Source of the DNA: Devosia sp. A8/3-2
Lineage (GTDB): Bacteria; Pseudomonadota; Alphaproteobacteria; Rhizobiales; Devosiaceae
Direction of reading: 5' to 3'
NCBI GenBank assembly: GCA_025452255.1
Contig: CP104974.1
Location: 1,613,001-1,677,000 of the forward strand
DNA: 64,000 nt
Each line of letters begins with the position of its first letter. Position 1 is the stretch's first letter. The notes beneath the pieces are model-generated. The model was not told the origin of the DNA and made no database searches. It saw nothing but the letters and a program-made list of their open reading frames with translations. A program made the position numbers and the translations under genes. This document shows, piece after piece, positions 1 through 9,635 of this stretch.

Positions 1-706
1 TCCGCTGCATGCGATGCCGCAGTTTCGCGCGTTTGCGCCTGAGGAACTCAGATTCATCGCATCGTTCAAAATCGGCGAACTGAATGCCGAAACCGGCACG
101 GTGGTTCTGCGGGAGGGCGCCCATAATGCGCATCTTTATACGCTGCTGTCGGGTTGGGCCTTTCGCTACAAGACCACGGAAGACGGCCGGCGGCAGATAT
201 TGAATTATATGCTGCCGGGCGATCTGCTGGGTCTGCAGGGCTCGGTCATCGGTGAGATGGAGCATTCGATCGAAGCGCTGTCGCCGGTGGTGCTCTGCGT
301 GTTCCGGCGCGACAAGCTGGACGAATTGTTCCGCAATCATCCCGGACTGGGCTTCGACATTGCTCGGCTCGCTTCATGAGAGGAACGCATGCTGGACGAG
401 CATTTGCTGAGCTCGGGCCGGCGCAGCGCATTGGAGCGCGCGGCGTATCTCTTGGCGTTTCTGCATAAACGGGCCGAAGCGGTGCAAATCAATAAGCAGG
501 AGGCCATCGTGCTGCCGATTTCGCAGTTGCATGTGGCCGACACCCCGGGCCTGTCGATCGTGCACACCAACAAGACCTTGCGCAAACTGGCTGACCGCGG
601 GCTGATCCGCTGGATGGATCGCACTTGTCTGGTGCTCGATGTGGCGGGGCTGATGGACTCGGCCGGGTGGGAGGGGCCCTCCGAACGCCGCCGGCCATTG
701 ATCTGA
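1..706 (+). CDS. Crp/Fnr family transcriptional regulator, start lost at window edge
   Basis: Cyclic-nucleotide-like N-terminal sensor domain (HLYTLLSGWAFRYK, DGRRQILNYMLPGDLLGLQ) followed by a C-terminal winged helix with the motif GLSIVHTNKTLRKL typical of the rhizobial Crp/Fnr subgroup. The frame is already open at base 2, so the true start lies upstream. One in-frame TGA at 377-379 splits the gene although both halves are in the same frame and align end to end. Just before it the usual Trp of this family reads Arg at a CTCGG (expected CCTGG), and the stop can be explained by a misread CCAGG (Gln). I therefore treat it as one intact gene. Targets cannot be told from the sequence; this subgroup often controls redox or oxygen responses. 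Confidence 0.8.
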
Positions 707-812
707 TCGCCATGGCCGCAAAACCGCCATCGCCAAGGTGCATGTCTCAAGTCACGATTCTTCCAGAGGGGCGCGGCCGTCCTGAGCTTTCCGCTGGACT
801 GCCGGGATAATT

Positions 813-2211
813 ATGGTGGCCGAAGCAAGCAATCAGGAACGCGACACCAAGCCGCCGCGCCGGGCGAGGCCCGAGCTTGCCGTGCTGGCGTCGCTGGCGC
901 TCGTCGTGCTGGCTGCCGCGGCCGCGCTTATCATGACGGCGGGCATTGATCGCCAATTGGCCGATGTCACCCAGACCTATGAGGTGCGCAACCAGGCGCG
1001 CGAGCTGACCATTGCCCTGACTGAGGCCGAGAGCAGCCAGCGCGGTTTTATGCTGACGCAGGACCAGAAATACCTTGAGCCCTATCGGCGCGCGGTGGCA
1101 GGCATCGATACGCGGATCAAGACGCTGATTGCTATTACGGCCGCCGACCCAAGGCAGGCCGACCGTGTGGCGGCGATTTCGGATTCGATTTCCATCAAAC
1201 TGGCCGAGATGGCCCGGACGGTGGATCTGATCCAATCGGATCGTCTCGGTGAGGCGCAGACGCTGATTGAAAGCGGGATGGGTGCGCGGCTGATGGACGA
1301 GTTGCGCAGCGGGCTCGAGCAGTTCATCGGCGAGGAGAATGCCAAGCTGCTGGAGCGCAACAAGGGGATCGATCTATCGCGCCGTGCTTTGGTGGTGGCC
1401 ATCATCGTGGCGCTGGCGGGCGCTGCGATACTTTCCTATTCGCTATTGTCGCGCACTCAGCGCCAAGTCAGTGCGCTGGCCGAAAGCCGCACGCAGCTGC
1501 TAACGCAGAACGAGGCGCTGGAAGCTCAGGTGCGGGAGCGCACCCGAGCCATCGAGGAAGCGCGCGAGCATGCCGAACATGAACGCCAGCGCGTCGAGGC
1601 CCTGTTGCGCGACACCAATCACCGGGTCGGCAATTCGCTGGCCACCGTGTCGTCTTTGCTCGGCCTGCAATTGATGCGCACCGGCTCGGACGAGGTGCGC
1701 GAAGCGCTTGAAGCGGCGCGGGCCCGGGTTCATGCGGTGGCTTCGGCCCATAGGCGGCTGCGGCTGGGCGATGATCTCGAAACCGTAAGCGCGGCGGAAT
1801 TCCCGGGCGCAGTGCTGGACGATCTGCACGATACCGCCACCACCGCCAAGGCGGTGACACTCAAGGGCGACTTTGCCCCGGTGGAGATTGGCGCGCGACG
1901 CCACAACAATCGGCATCTCGGTGGGCGAGCTAGTGACCAATGCGCTCAAGCACGCGTTTCCCGATGGTAGGCAGGGCCGTATCGAGGTGAGTTTCAAGCG
2001 GGACGGAGCCAATGTGCCGACGCTGCGCGTGGCCGATGACGGGGTGGGCATGGCCGCCGAGCAAACGCCCGGGGAGGGCGGACTTGGCTCGGTGATCGTC
2101 AAGCAATTGGCCAATCAGTTCGATGGCAAACCGCACTATGAGCGAGGACCCAATGGCGGCATTGTGGTGACGGTGCCGCTCCCCGGCGTCGAAAGGGCGA
2201 CAGCCGGCTAA
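813..2211 (+). CDS. CHASE3-domain sensor histidine kinase of the HisKA_2/HWE class
   Basis: About 465 residues. A membrane segment near residues 26-45, a periplasmic CHASE3-like helical domain, a second membrane segment near 188-212, a coiled coil, then the dimerisation/phosphoacceptor motif DTNHRVGNSLATVSSLLGLQ (His near residue 270) and a HATPase domain with GELVTNALKHAF and VADDGVGMAAE. The frame shifts near 1885 inside a GCGCGC run, most simply a lost GC dinucleotide; the ATPase half continues to 2211. No response regulator is adjacent, so this is an orphan kinase. Kinases of this class often feed the PhyR-EcfG general stress system, which fits the EcfG-like promoters 3-4 kb downstream, but that link is inference. 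Confidence 0.8.
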
Positions 2212-2236
2212 TGCCAGCCGCGCCCCGGAGATCGCG

Positions 2237-3153
2237 ATGCATATCGTAGCAATCCTCAATCGCGATGGCGGCACGCTGCGGACGATGAATCTGGACGCCC
2301 TTTGCGATCAGGCGGTGGAGATTTTCTGCCGGAATGGCCATGAACTCGAATGCCGGATCGTGGCGGGGCGCAATGTCGAGACCGAACTGCGCCGCGTCGT
2401 GGACACAAGGGGGTCGATGTCATGCTGGCAGCGGGCGGCGATGGCACGATTTCGACGGCGGCGGGGATCGCCTTTGAAACCGGGACGCCGCTGGCGGTGT
2501 TGCCGGCCGGGACGATGAATCTCTTCGCCCGGGCGCTGCAATTGCCGCTGGATCTGACTGCGGCCATGGAAGCGGTCGCTGCCGGCGAGATCGGCGTGGT
2601 GGATATCGCCACGGCCAATGGCCGGGCTTTCGTGCACCAGTTCGGCGTCGGTGTGCATGCAAGGCTGGTGCGCATTCGCGAGCGCATGAGCTATCGCAGC
2701 CGCATCGGCAAGATGCTGGCGAGTTTGCGCTCTATCGTGGAGGCTGCAGTGCGGCCGCCTGAATTTGAGGCCGAAATCCATACTAGGAACGGGAGCGAGC
2801 GCCTGCGGGTCTCGGGCATCGCGGTGTCCAACAACCCGCTGGGCGATGGCCATATTCCTCATGCCGACCGGCTCGATGCGGGCTTGCTGGGCGTCTATAT
2901 GGCGGCGCCGATCTCCACTTGGGCGCTGATCAGGCTTGCCCCGGATGTGCTGCTGGGCAATTGGCGGGCGAGCGATGCGGTCACCGAGCAGGAGGTCGAA
3001 CAGGTGACGCTGAGCTTTCCCCGGCGCAAGCATAATGCCCATGCGGTGATCGATGGTGAATTGATCAAGCTGGCGCCTTCGGTCACGCTCAAGGTACACC
3101 CGGGCGCGCTCAAGGTGCTGCTACCTAAGACCTCCGAAGCGAGCGGCCCATGA
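2237..3153 (+). CDS. Diacylglycerol kinase family lipid kinase
   Basis: About 305 residues, matching the DAGK/YegS family. The glycine-rich nucleotide loop AAGGDGTISTAAG and the following LAVLPAGTMNLFARAL are the family hallmarks, and a C-terminal beta domain (DGELIKLAPSVTLKVHPGALKVL) is present. The reaction expected is ATP-dependent phosphorylation of a membrane lipid. The frame breaks near 2410, where one base seems to be missing before a run of five G; both pieces are needed for the kinase fold. It starts 25 bases after the CHASE3 kinase and is probably co-transcribed with it. Confidence 0.8.
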
Positions 3154-3336
3154 TTTTTTCCAGCTTGGGAACCATATCGCTTGATCCGAGTTTAACGGCA
3201 TCGGGCCTAACTTTATCGCCGGTTTGACAGAAGTCAGGTCGTGCTCAGGCTCTGTGTCCGCAAGGCTTCCGGTTGCTCCGTTTGCGTCTTGCTCGAGTTT
3301 GAATGCGCAGTTGTCGTGGAAGCGTCAGGACGAAAA

Positions 3337-4847
3337 GTGACAGAAGTGAATTCCTCCCTTCCGGACGATGTCCGCAAGGTTCTGGATGATCCATCCCGCC
3401 TGCAGGCGCTGGCGGCGCTGGAGGTTCTCGGTACAGATCCCGATGCCGATTTCGACCGCCTCACCCGTGTTGCGGCCCATATTTTTGGTGCCGAAATTGC
3501 GCTGGTGACGCTGATCGACAAGGAACGGCAATGGTTCCGCGCCTGCTATGGTACCGACCTGACGGGCACATCGGCCAGCGACTCGTTTTGCGCGCATACC
3601 TTGGCTGGGCCCGAGGCGATGGTGGTGCTGGATGCCACGACCGATCCGCGCTTCATGCATAATCCGCTGGTGACGGGCGAAGCCGACATCCGGTTTTATG
3701 CCGGGGCGCCCATCGTGGTCGCCGGCCAGCGCTTGGGTTCGCTTTGCGTGCTGGGCCGCACGGCGCGGAACGCGGTGGAACCGGCATTGCTCGACCAGCT
3801 CGTCGATCTGGCGGGCCCGGCCTCCACGTTGTTCTCTCTCAAGGACGAAGCGCAGGTGCGGGCACGCACGGCGGCAGCCCTGCTGAGGGAGGAGTGGCGC
3901 CATGCGCTGACGCTGGAAGCGGGCAATGTGGGCAGCTGGATATGGGATATCCGGACCGGCGAAGTGGTCTGCAACGACATGTTCCGGCGCATGTATCAAT
4001 TGCCCGAAAGCGGCACGATCCAGTTCGAGCAGGTGCTTGACACAGTTCACGCCAGCGATCGTGCGGCCATCGAAGATAGCATCCGAGCGAGCCTCGACGA
4101 TGGCGTCGATTTTGCCGCCGAGGTGCTTGTGGAGCCCACGATCCGCTGGCTAACCATGCGCGGACGGGTCTATCAGCGCGATGCCGAGGGCCGGGCACTG
4201 GTCATGATGGGAGCCTCCACCGACATTACCGAAGCCAAGCAGAGTGCTGAGCATACCGAGCTCCTGCTGCGCGAGCTCAACCACCGGGTCAAGAACACGT
4301 TGGCCATGATCCAGTCGGTGGCGCGCCAGACGATCCGGCAGAACCCCGATCCCAAGGCGTTCATCGACGCCTTTTCCGGGCGGTTGCGCACAATTTCGGA
4401 TGCGCATGTGCTGCTGGCCGACCGCGACTGGAGCGGTGTGCATCTCTATGAGGTGATCGCTTCCCAGCTAGGGCCCGATTTCCTCGAACATCCCGATCGC
4501 GCTACGGTGAATGGCCCAGACATGATGCTGCCTGCCGACCATGCGGTTGGCTCGGGACTGATCCTGCATGAACTGACCACCAATGCGCATCGCCACGGCG
4601 CTCGGTCCACCACCCGGGGGTGGTCAATATCAACTGGGAAAGGCGGGAAGCGCCGGTCCCCGGGCTGATGCTGCAGTGGCGGGAAAGCGAAGGGCCGGCC
4701 GTGGTGCCGCCGCGTGATTATGGCCCGGGCACCAGATTGATCGAGCGCAGCCCGGCCAAGGTGCTCGATAGCGATGTCAAGCTGCGGTTCGATCCCGGCG
4801 GGGTTGCCGCCGAGATCTGGATGCCGCTGCCGGCCGAGCAGGGCTGA
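3337..4847 (+). CDS. GAF-PAS sensor histidine kinase, HWE family
   Basis: About 500 residues, no membrane segment, hence cytoplasmic. A GAF domain (about residues 20-170), a PAS domain (about 190-310, ending in GASTDITEAKQ), then the HWE dimerisation motif ELNHRVKNTLAMIQSVARQT and a HATPase domain (LHELTTNAHRHGA). The frame shifts near 4610 at a CCCC/GGGGG run (one C lost), and the C-terminal ATPase strand runs to 4847. I prefer the GTG at 3337, since the codons upstream do not resemble the family; an ATG-type start at 3241 is possible. The GAF domain suggests sensing of a small molecule, light or redox state, but no ligand can be named. No cognate regulator is adjacent. Confidence 0.8.
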
Positions 4848-4853
4848 CGCGGA

Positions 4854-5288
4854 TCAATCGTCCTTGTCGTCGGCGTTGCGGATCAGCAAGAATGCTGCCA
4901 ATGCCGCGGCGGGAAGACCCAGCGAGCGAATAACCGGCGAGCGCAGCAGGACGGGCAATGCGGTCAATACTGCCGTAGTGACAAAAGCGCCGGTTTCGCT
5001 GGAGCGTCGGCGTTCGGAGGTGCGGCGTTTTCGATTGCTCTCCCCGATCTTGGCGCCGACAAAGACCGCCAGCGCCAAGACGAGAAAAACGCCGCCCAGC
5101 ACCAGCGCCGCATAGATCGGCCCGATCTGGGTGGTGAGAGCAAAAAAGCCTGCCGCAACGAGGAAGAAGCAGCCCAGCAGCAGGAAGAGGCTGATCACCG
5201 CATAGACAATCACGAGCTTTTTGGCCCGGTCGGTAATCGCCTCGACCTCGATGCCGAGCAGGGCCGCGAGGGGGACCAGTAAATTCAT
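4854..5288 (-). CDS. YqjE-like / phage-holin-like membrane protein
   Basis: 144 residues with two closely spaced hydrophobic segments (about residues 28-50 and 57-82), a basic linker (ESNRKRRTSERRRSSE) and a further hydrophobic C-terminal stretch. This layout matches the phage-holin-III-like or YqjE-type proteins found with DUF883 (ElaB/YqjD) partners. It starts 5 bases after the stop of the DUF883 gene, so the two form an operon, probably under the EcfG-like promoter at 5687-5711. Function unknown; such pairs are stress-induced inner-membrane proteins in other bacteria. Confidence 0.6.
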   Translation of the reverse strand: MNLLVPLAALLGIEVEAITDRAKKLVIVYAVISLFLLLGCFFLVAAGFFALTTQIGPIYAALVLGGVFLVLALAVFVGAKIGESNRKRRTSERRRSSETGAFVTTAVLTALPVLLRSPVIRSLGLPAAALAAFLLIRNADDKDD

Positions 5289-5293
5289 GATGC

Positions 5294-5659
5294 CTAGCGC
5301 CGCGAGAGCAGAGCGAGAATGAAGCCGATGCCCACCGCGCTTGCCACCGCGGTCAGCGGCTTTTCGCGGATGGTGTCCTTGAGCTGCCGCTCGAGTTCGC
5401 CGGCCCGGTCCTGCACATCCTCAATGACGTGCTGGCCCTGCCGCTGCAAATGGCGGGCTTCACTCTTGGCGACGTCCTTGACCTCGTTGACCTTGTCGCT
5501 GCTGAGACGGGCTAGTGTCGCGGCAATCCCCTTGAGATCGTCCTGCAATTGGGTGATCTGGTCTTCGAGGTGCTTTTCCTTAACGCGGCTGGCTGCCGCA
5601 CGTGGAGCCCGGTTGGACGTCTTGCCGCGGGTGGGTGCCATTTCGGGGGTATCAGCCAT
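5294..5659 (-). CDS. DUF883 (ElaB/YqjD-like) membrane-anchored protein
   Basis: About 121 residues. A basic N-terminus, a long amphipathic helix (EDQITQLQDDLKGIAATL through ERQLKDTIREKPL) and one C-terminal membrane anchor (AVASAVGIGFILALLSRR), the standard DUF883 layout; family members bind ribosomes at the membrane in stationary phase in E. coli. I chose the ATG at 5659 because GGAG lies about 7 bases upstream of it; the ATG at 5671 has no ribosome site. First gene of the pair with 4854-5288. An EcfG-like promoter lies 28 bases upstream of the start. Confidence 0.75.
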   Translation of the reverse strand: MADTPEMAPTRGKTSNRAPRAAASRVKEKHLEDQITQLQDDLKGIAATLARLSSDKVNEVKDVAKSEARHLQRQGQHVIEDVQDRAGELERQLKDTIREKPLTAVASAVGIGFILALLSRR

Positions 5660-5686
5660 TAAACGCTCCATGAGTTGATGTCACTC

Positions 5687-5711
5687 AACGCCATAACGGG
5701 CGGTAGGTTCC
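5687..5711 (-). promoter_or_regulatory. EcfG-type general stress promoter
   Basis: On the minus strand, GGAAC (5711-5707), a 16-base spacer, then CGTT (5690-5687). This matches the alphaproteobacterial EcfG consensus GGAAC-N16/17-CGTT and sits just upstream of the DUF883 gene. Confidence 0.7.
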
Positions 5712-5859
5712 GGGCTTGGACCAGACAGAAAGACACCCCGGTACGCGCTAAGCGTATCAGGGTGACCGAGGCAGGTGAAAGGGGGGCGACCTTCAACCCG
5801 CAGGGCGCATTCCACTAGCGTGGACTCCAATACTGGTCGCGCCCTTTATCGGCTGTGCG

Positions 5860-6018
5860 TCAGATTCGTCCCATCAATACGAGAATGAGGATGACGACGA
5901 GGACGACGCCCAGAATACCGGATGGCCCATAACCGAAACCGCGCGAATAGCCCCAATTGGGCAATGCGCCGATCAACAGCAGAATAAGAATGATAATGAG
6001 AATTGTGCCTAAGGTCAT
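5860..6018 (-). CDS. DUF3309 family small membrane protein
   Basis: A 52-residue protein. It begins MTLGTILIIILILLLIGALP, has a Gly/Tyr/Ser-rich turn (NWGYSRGFGYGPSG) and ends with a second hydrophobic helix (VVLVVILILVLMGRI). This is the DUF3309 pattern: two short membrane helices separated by a glycine-rich loop. It lies 43 bases after the small gene at 6062-6244 and may share its EcfG-like promoter. Function unknown. Confidence 0.75.
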   Translation of the reverse strand: MTLGTILIIILILLLIGALPNWGYSRGFGYGPSGILGVVLVVILILVLMGRI

Positions 6019-6061
6019 AGGACGTATCCTTCTTTTGTTATTGTGACGCTAAACCGCCGGG

Positions 6062-6244
6062 TCAAAGCAAGGCCAGCAATAGACCTGTGGCGACGAGCAG
6101 AATAAGAAATGCCGGCGTCAGTGCCTTGAGCACGTCGGCATAATGGGTCCGGCCATCATAGCTTTCGGTCGACCAGGCCATATTGGCACGGGCGTCTTCA
6201 AGTGCCCTGATTTCAGCATGTGTCATATCGACCAATACCTTCAA
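6062..6244 (-). CDS. Small single-pass membrane protein
   Basis: 60 residues: a soluble acidic N-terminal half (MTHAEIRALEDARANMAW) and one C-terminal hydrophobic helix (PAFLILLVATGLLLALL). I do not recognise a family. Support for it being real is the EcfG-like promoter 31 bases upstream of its start and the DUF3309 gene following in the same direction. Likely a general-stress membrane peptide. Confidence 0.5.
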   Translation of the reverse strand: MKVLVDMTHAEIRALEDARANMAWSTESYDGRTHYADVLKALTPAFLILLVATGLLLALL

Positions 6245-6274
6245 AAAGCCGCGCTTTATTACGCTTGCTCTAAG

Positions 6275-6300
6275 AACGGCGAGGCAGGGATTTTAGTTCC
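6275..6300 (-). promoter_or_regulatory. EcfG-type general stress promoter
   Basis: On the minus strand, GGAAC (6300-6296), 17 bases, then CGTT (6278-6275), placed 31 bases before the start of the small membrane protein. Second such motif within 600 bases, which strengthens both. Confidence 0.65.
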
Positions 6301-6330
6301 GCATACCTGTTGAAACAGGTTGCACCGCCC

Positions 6331-7208
6331 CTATTCGACGCGGATTACGTCGACCGATTGGGTGGTCTCGTGCGAGCCATGGGTCTTGAGCACGCCCACG
6401 ATGGGGGAGATGTCGGCATAGTCGCGGCCATGCCCGATCGAGATGTGGTCGCCGCCCGCGACCATGGCATTGGTCGGGTCGAACTCGACCCAACCCATAT
6501 GCTGGCCGCACCACACGCGCACCCGTGCATGCATGGCGTCGCTGCCTTCAAGCCGCGCCTTGCCGGGCGGTGGATTGGTGCGGAGGAAGCCCGAGACGTA
6601 GCCGGCGGGAATGCCAGCGCCGCGCAGGCCGGCAATCATCACATGGGCGAAGTCCCGGCAGACGCCCTTGCGCAGCGCGAAGGCCTCGGCCGGCGTGGTC
6701 AGCACGTCGGTGGCCTTGGGATCGTAAGCGAAGTCGCGGTGGATCGCCATGCAAAGGTCGTTCGCCGCGGCGAGCACGGAAGGGGCGGCGGCCATGGCGC
6801 CCTTGGCATAGGCGGTGATGGCGGGGACGAGCTGCACGCTGCCGGATTCGGCGAGGAAATGGTGCGGGCTATCGGGCTCGACCGACCAGAACCGAGTCAC
6901 CTCCTGCCGCAATCGCTCGACGGTGGGCGACAGATCGGCGGGAGGATGGACATCCTCAACCTGCACGCGAGCGGTCAGGCGGATATCGAGATGATCATGC
7001 GGGGTCAGATAGGTGATGGTCGTGACCGCATTGCCGAAAAATCGGTGAAGGCGCTTTCGCGCTGCGGGCGCGGCTCGAATGAGAGGCTCGCCGCGATGAC
7101 GCGCTGGGTGCCGGGCACTCTGATCGGCGCAACGCGGATGAGGTGGCGGCCGCCATGGACTGGAGCGTCATAGTCGTAATGCAGATCGAGGCGGACATCG
7201 TAGAGCAT
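6331..7208 (-). CDS. Transglutaminase-like cysteine peptidase family protein
   Basis: About 292 residues. N-terminal bacterial transglutaminase-like beta domain (MLYDVRLDLHYDYDAPV, RHLIRVAP), then the papain-like core with catalytic Cys in RKGVCRDFAHVMIAGLRGAG, His in SDAMHARVRVW and Asp in WVEFDPTNAM. The Trp that normally follows the catalytic His (HAW) reads Arg at 6522-6526, an expected CCTGG read as CACGG on the coding strand. The frame breaks near 7035 where a run of six T appears as five. Third gene of the operon with the ATP-grasp/alpha-E protein (stop 5 bases upstream of this start). Comparative genomics has linked this gene set to formation or cleavage of peptide or isopeptide bonds; no substrate is known. 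Confidence 0.8.
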
Positions 7209-7213
7209 GGGCG

Positions 7214-9630
7214 CTACACGAAATAGGCTGCGGCCACGAGGCTGGAGAGCACGCCAATATCGGCGGCCAGCTTGTCGAGGCGGTCGGGTGTCATGTCGGC
7301 GGGTTCGGCAATGCGCAATTCGGTGTGCAATTGCAAAGCGGCCTTGGCGGCAGGCGAGAGTTGGGCCATCGTCAATACCGCCGGGCAGCATTTCGATCTG
7401 CTTTTGCAATTCGGCCAATTGGAACAGTACGGAGCGCGGATTGAGTGGGTCCAGCGTCAGCAGATCGACAGCACTTTGCGTGCCCGCGCTCACCGAATAG
7501 CGACGCCGATGTGACATAACGCTGTCGCCGATTTCGAGCAGCATTTCGAGCGAGCCGTCCGGCGCATCCTTGTCGGTGAACCACGCGGTGGCGCGGGCGA
7601 TCTGCATGGCGCGTTCGAGGCGGCGGCCCAGTTCGAGGAAACGCCAGCCGGCAAAGCGATACATGTTTTCATGCACGAGACCTGAGAAACCGGCCAGCTT
7701 GCGCAGCAGCACGGTCATCGCCCGCGTGGCGTCGTCGCCGGGCCGCACGCGGGTGGCAAAGCGCTGGGCAGTCTTTTGCAGATCGACCAGAGCCAGCCAG
7801 CCATCGGGCGAAAAGCGGTCGTGGATCTGGCCGGCGCTGTGCACGGCGCTATCGATGGAGGACAACAGGCCCAACGGCATGGCGTCGGCTGCGTCGACAT
7901 CGATGGTTTCAAGGAACGCGGCGCAATGGGTCAGGATCGGCAGGTCGGTCTTGGACAGCTCGGCCCGGCGGGCATTATAGGCGCGCAGGATGCGGACGGT
8001 GGCTTCGCAGCGCTCGGTATAACGCCCAAGCCAGATCAGATTATCGGCGGCGCGGCTGGGCAGACTGCCGGGCGAATTTCGCACCAGCTTCTGGCCGTCG
8101 CGCGGCAGGAGCGAAACCTGTTCCACCGGCTTGGACGACACCACCCAGACGTCGGCCGCCCGGCCGCCGCGCTGCATGGCAAGGGCCGAAGCGTCGTTGG
8201 TGGAGCCGACCCGGGCGAAGCCGCCGGGCATAATGGTCCAGCCATTTTCGGTGCGGGCCGCATAGACGCGCAGGGTGATGGCGCGGGGCTCTGAGCTTAC
8301 CATCGACATAGACCGGGGCAGTGGAGAGCTGCACCTGTTCCCGGCCGACATAATCGGCGCCATTGGTGCGGATGCGTTCGAGCAGCGCCTCGCGTTGATC
8401 GGCGGGGACGGCCGAGCCAAGCATGGTGCCACGCTGGTCATCGAAGGGAAGCGTTGTGGCGAAGGCGGGGCCGATCATCAGCTTGTCGAAATTGTCGAGC
8501 ACGTGGCGTTGCTCGCCGGGCTGGCCGCACCACCGAGTGGCAATTTCGGGCAGCAGCAGATTGGTGCCGAGCAGCTTTTGGGCCAGCCGTGGCATGAAGG
8601 CGGCCAGTGCCCCGGTTTCGAGCAGGCCGGTGCCCAACGCATTGATCATGGAGATCGAGCCGTGGCGCAGTGCCTCGACCATGCCGGGGGTGCCGATGCG
8701 GCTATCGTAGCGCAGCTCCAGCGGATCGACGAAGGAGGCGTCCATACGCCGCCACAACACTGTCACCGGCTTGAGCCCGGCCACGGTGCGCACCATGACG
8801 CGCTCATCCTCGACCACCAGATCCTCGCCTTCGAGCAGCATGAGGCCGAGATAGCGGGCGATATAGGCGTGTTCGAAATAGGTGTCGTTGAGCTGGCCCG
8901 GCGTCAAGATGCCGACGCGGCCGCCATCACGCTTGGCCTGCGTGAAGAGGGTATCGTGGAAGGCGCGGAAAAAGCCGGCCAGCCGCTGGATGTTCATGTC
9001 CGAATAGATATCGGACAGCGCACGCGTGGTGGCGACGCGGTTTTCCAGCGCAAAGCCGGCACCGGATGGGGCTTGCGTGCGGTCGCCCAGCACCCACCGA
9101 GGCGCCATTGGGGCCGCGGCCCAGTTCGAAGGCGCAGAAATGCAAGTAGTGTCCGCTGGCTGGCTTGACGCCGACTAGCGGGCGCAGGAATTCGCCATTG
9201 CGCGCGACAAGTTCGGGCGGCAGCAGGCCCTGTTGCACCAATGTATTGTCCCCATAGACATCGGCAATGACGGTTTCGAGCAGTTCGGCCCGCTGGATCA
9301 GTCCGGCGCTGATGGTGGACCATTCGGCCTCATCGATCAGCAGCGGAATCTTGGCCAGCGGCCAGTCGCGTTCCTTGCCTTCGGCACCGTCATATTTGCG
9401 GTAGAACACGCCGGCATCAGCGCAGATATTGATCGGCACGCTCAGAAACGGGCGGCAAGTTCGGTGGGGCCAAGTTTGTCGAATGCGGCCATCAAGGTCG
9501 CCCAACCCGGCCGAATGTTTCCGGCAAGGTCCACCATTTCGTCGGGCACGCCCGGCTGCAGGCGGTAATCAGCAATAATGCTGGGACCGGCAGGGGGCTT
9601 GCCACGGGGCTTTTGATTCCGCGTATTCAT
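7214..9630 (-). CDS. Circularly permuted ATP-grasp / alpha-E fusion protein
   Basis: About 805 residues. The N-terminal two thirds is the circularly permuted type-2 ATP-grasp domain (INICADAGVFYRKYDGAEG, QAPSGAGFALENRVATTRAL, GQLNDTYFEHAYIARYLG, FVDPLELRYDSRIGTPGM); the C-terminal third is the all-helical alpha-E domain (ADNLIWLGRYTERCEATVRI, YRFAGWRFLELGRRLERAM). Many alphaproteobacteria carry these as a fusion. Four breaks interrupt it, near 9445 (lost C), 9098 (CCTGG read CCTCGG, restoring a Trp), 8292 (inserted base in CTCGAG) and 7357. ATP-grasp enzymes join a carboxylate to an amine through an acyl phosphate, so a peptide-ligase role is inferred. It starts 5 bases after the DUF2126 gene stop and precedes a transglutaminase gene. 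Confidence 0.85.
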
Positions 9631-9635
9631 GGGTT

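Noticed and set aside
3154..3336. EcfG-like promoter before the GAF-PAS kinase
   Set aside because: A GGAAC is present near 3169 but no CGTT lies at 16-17 bases; the match is chance.
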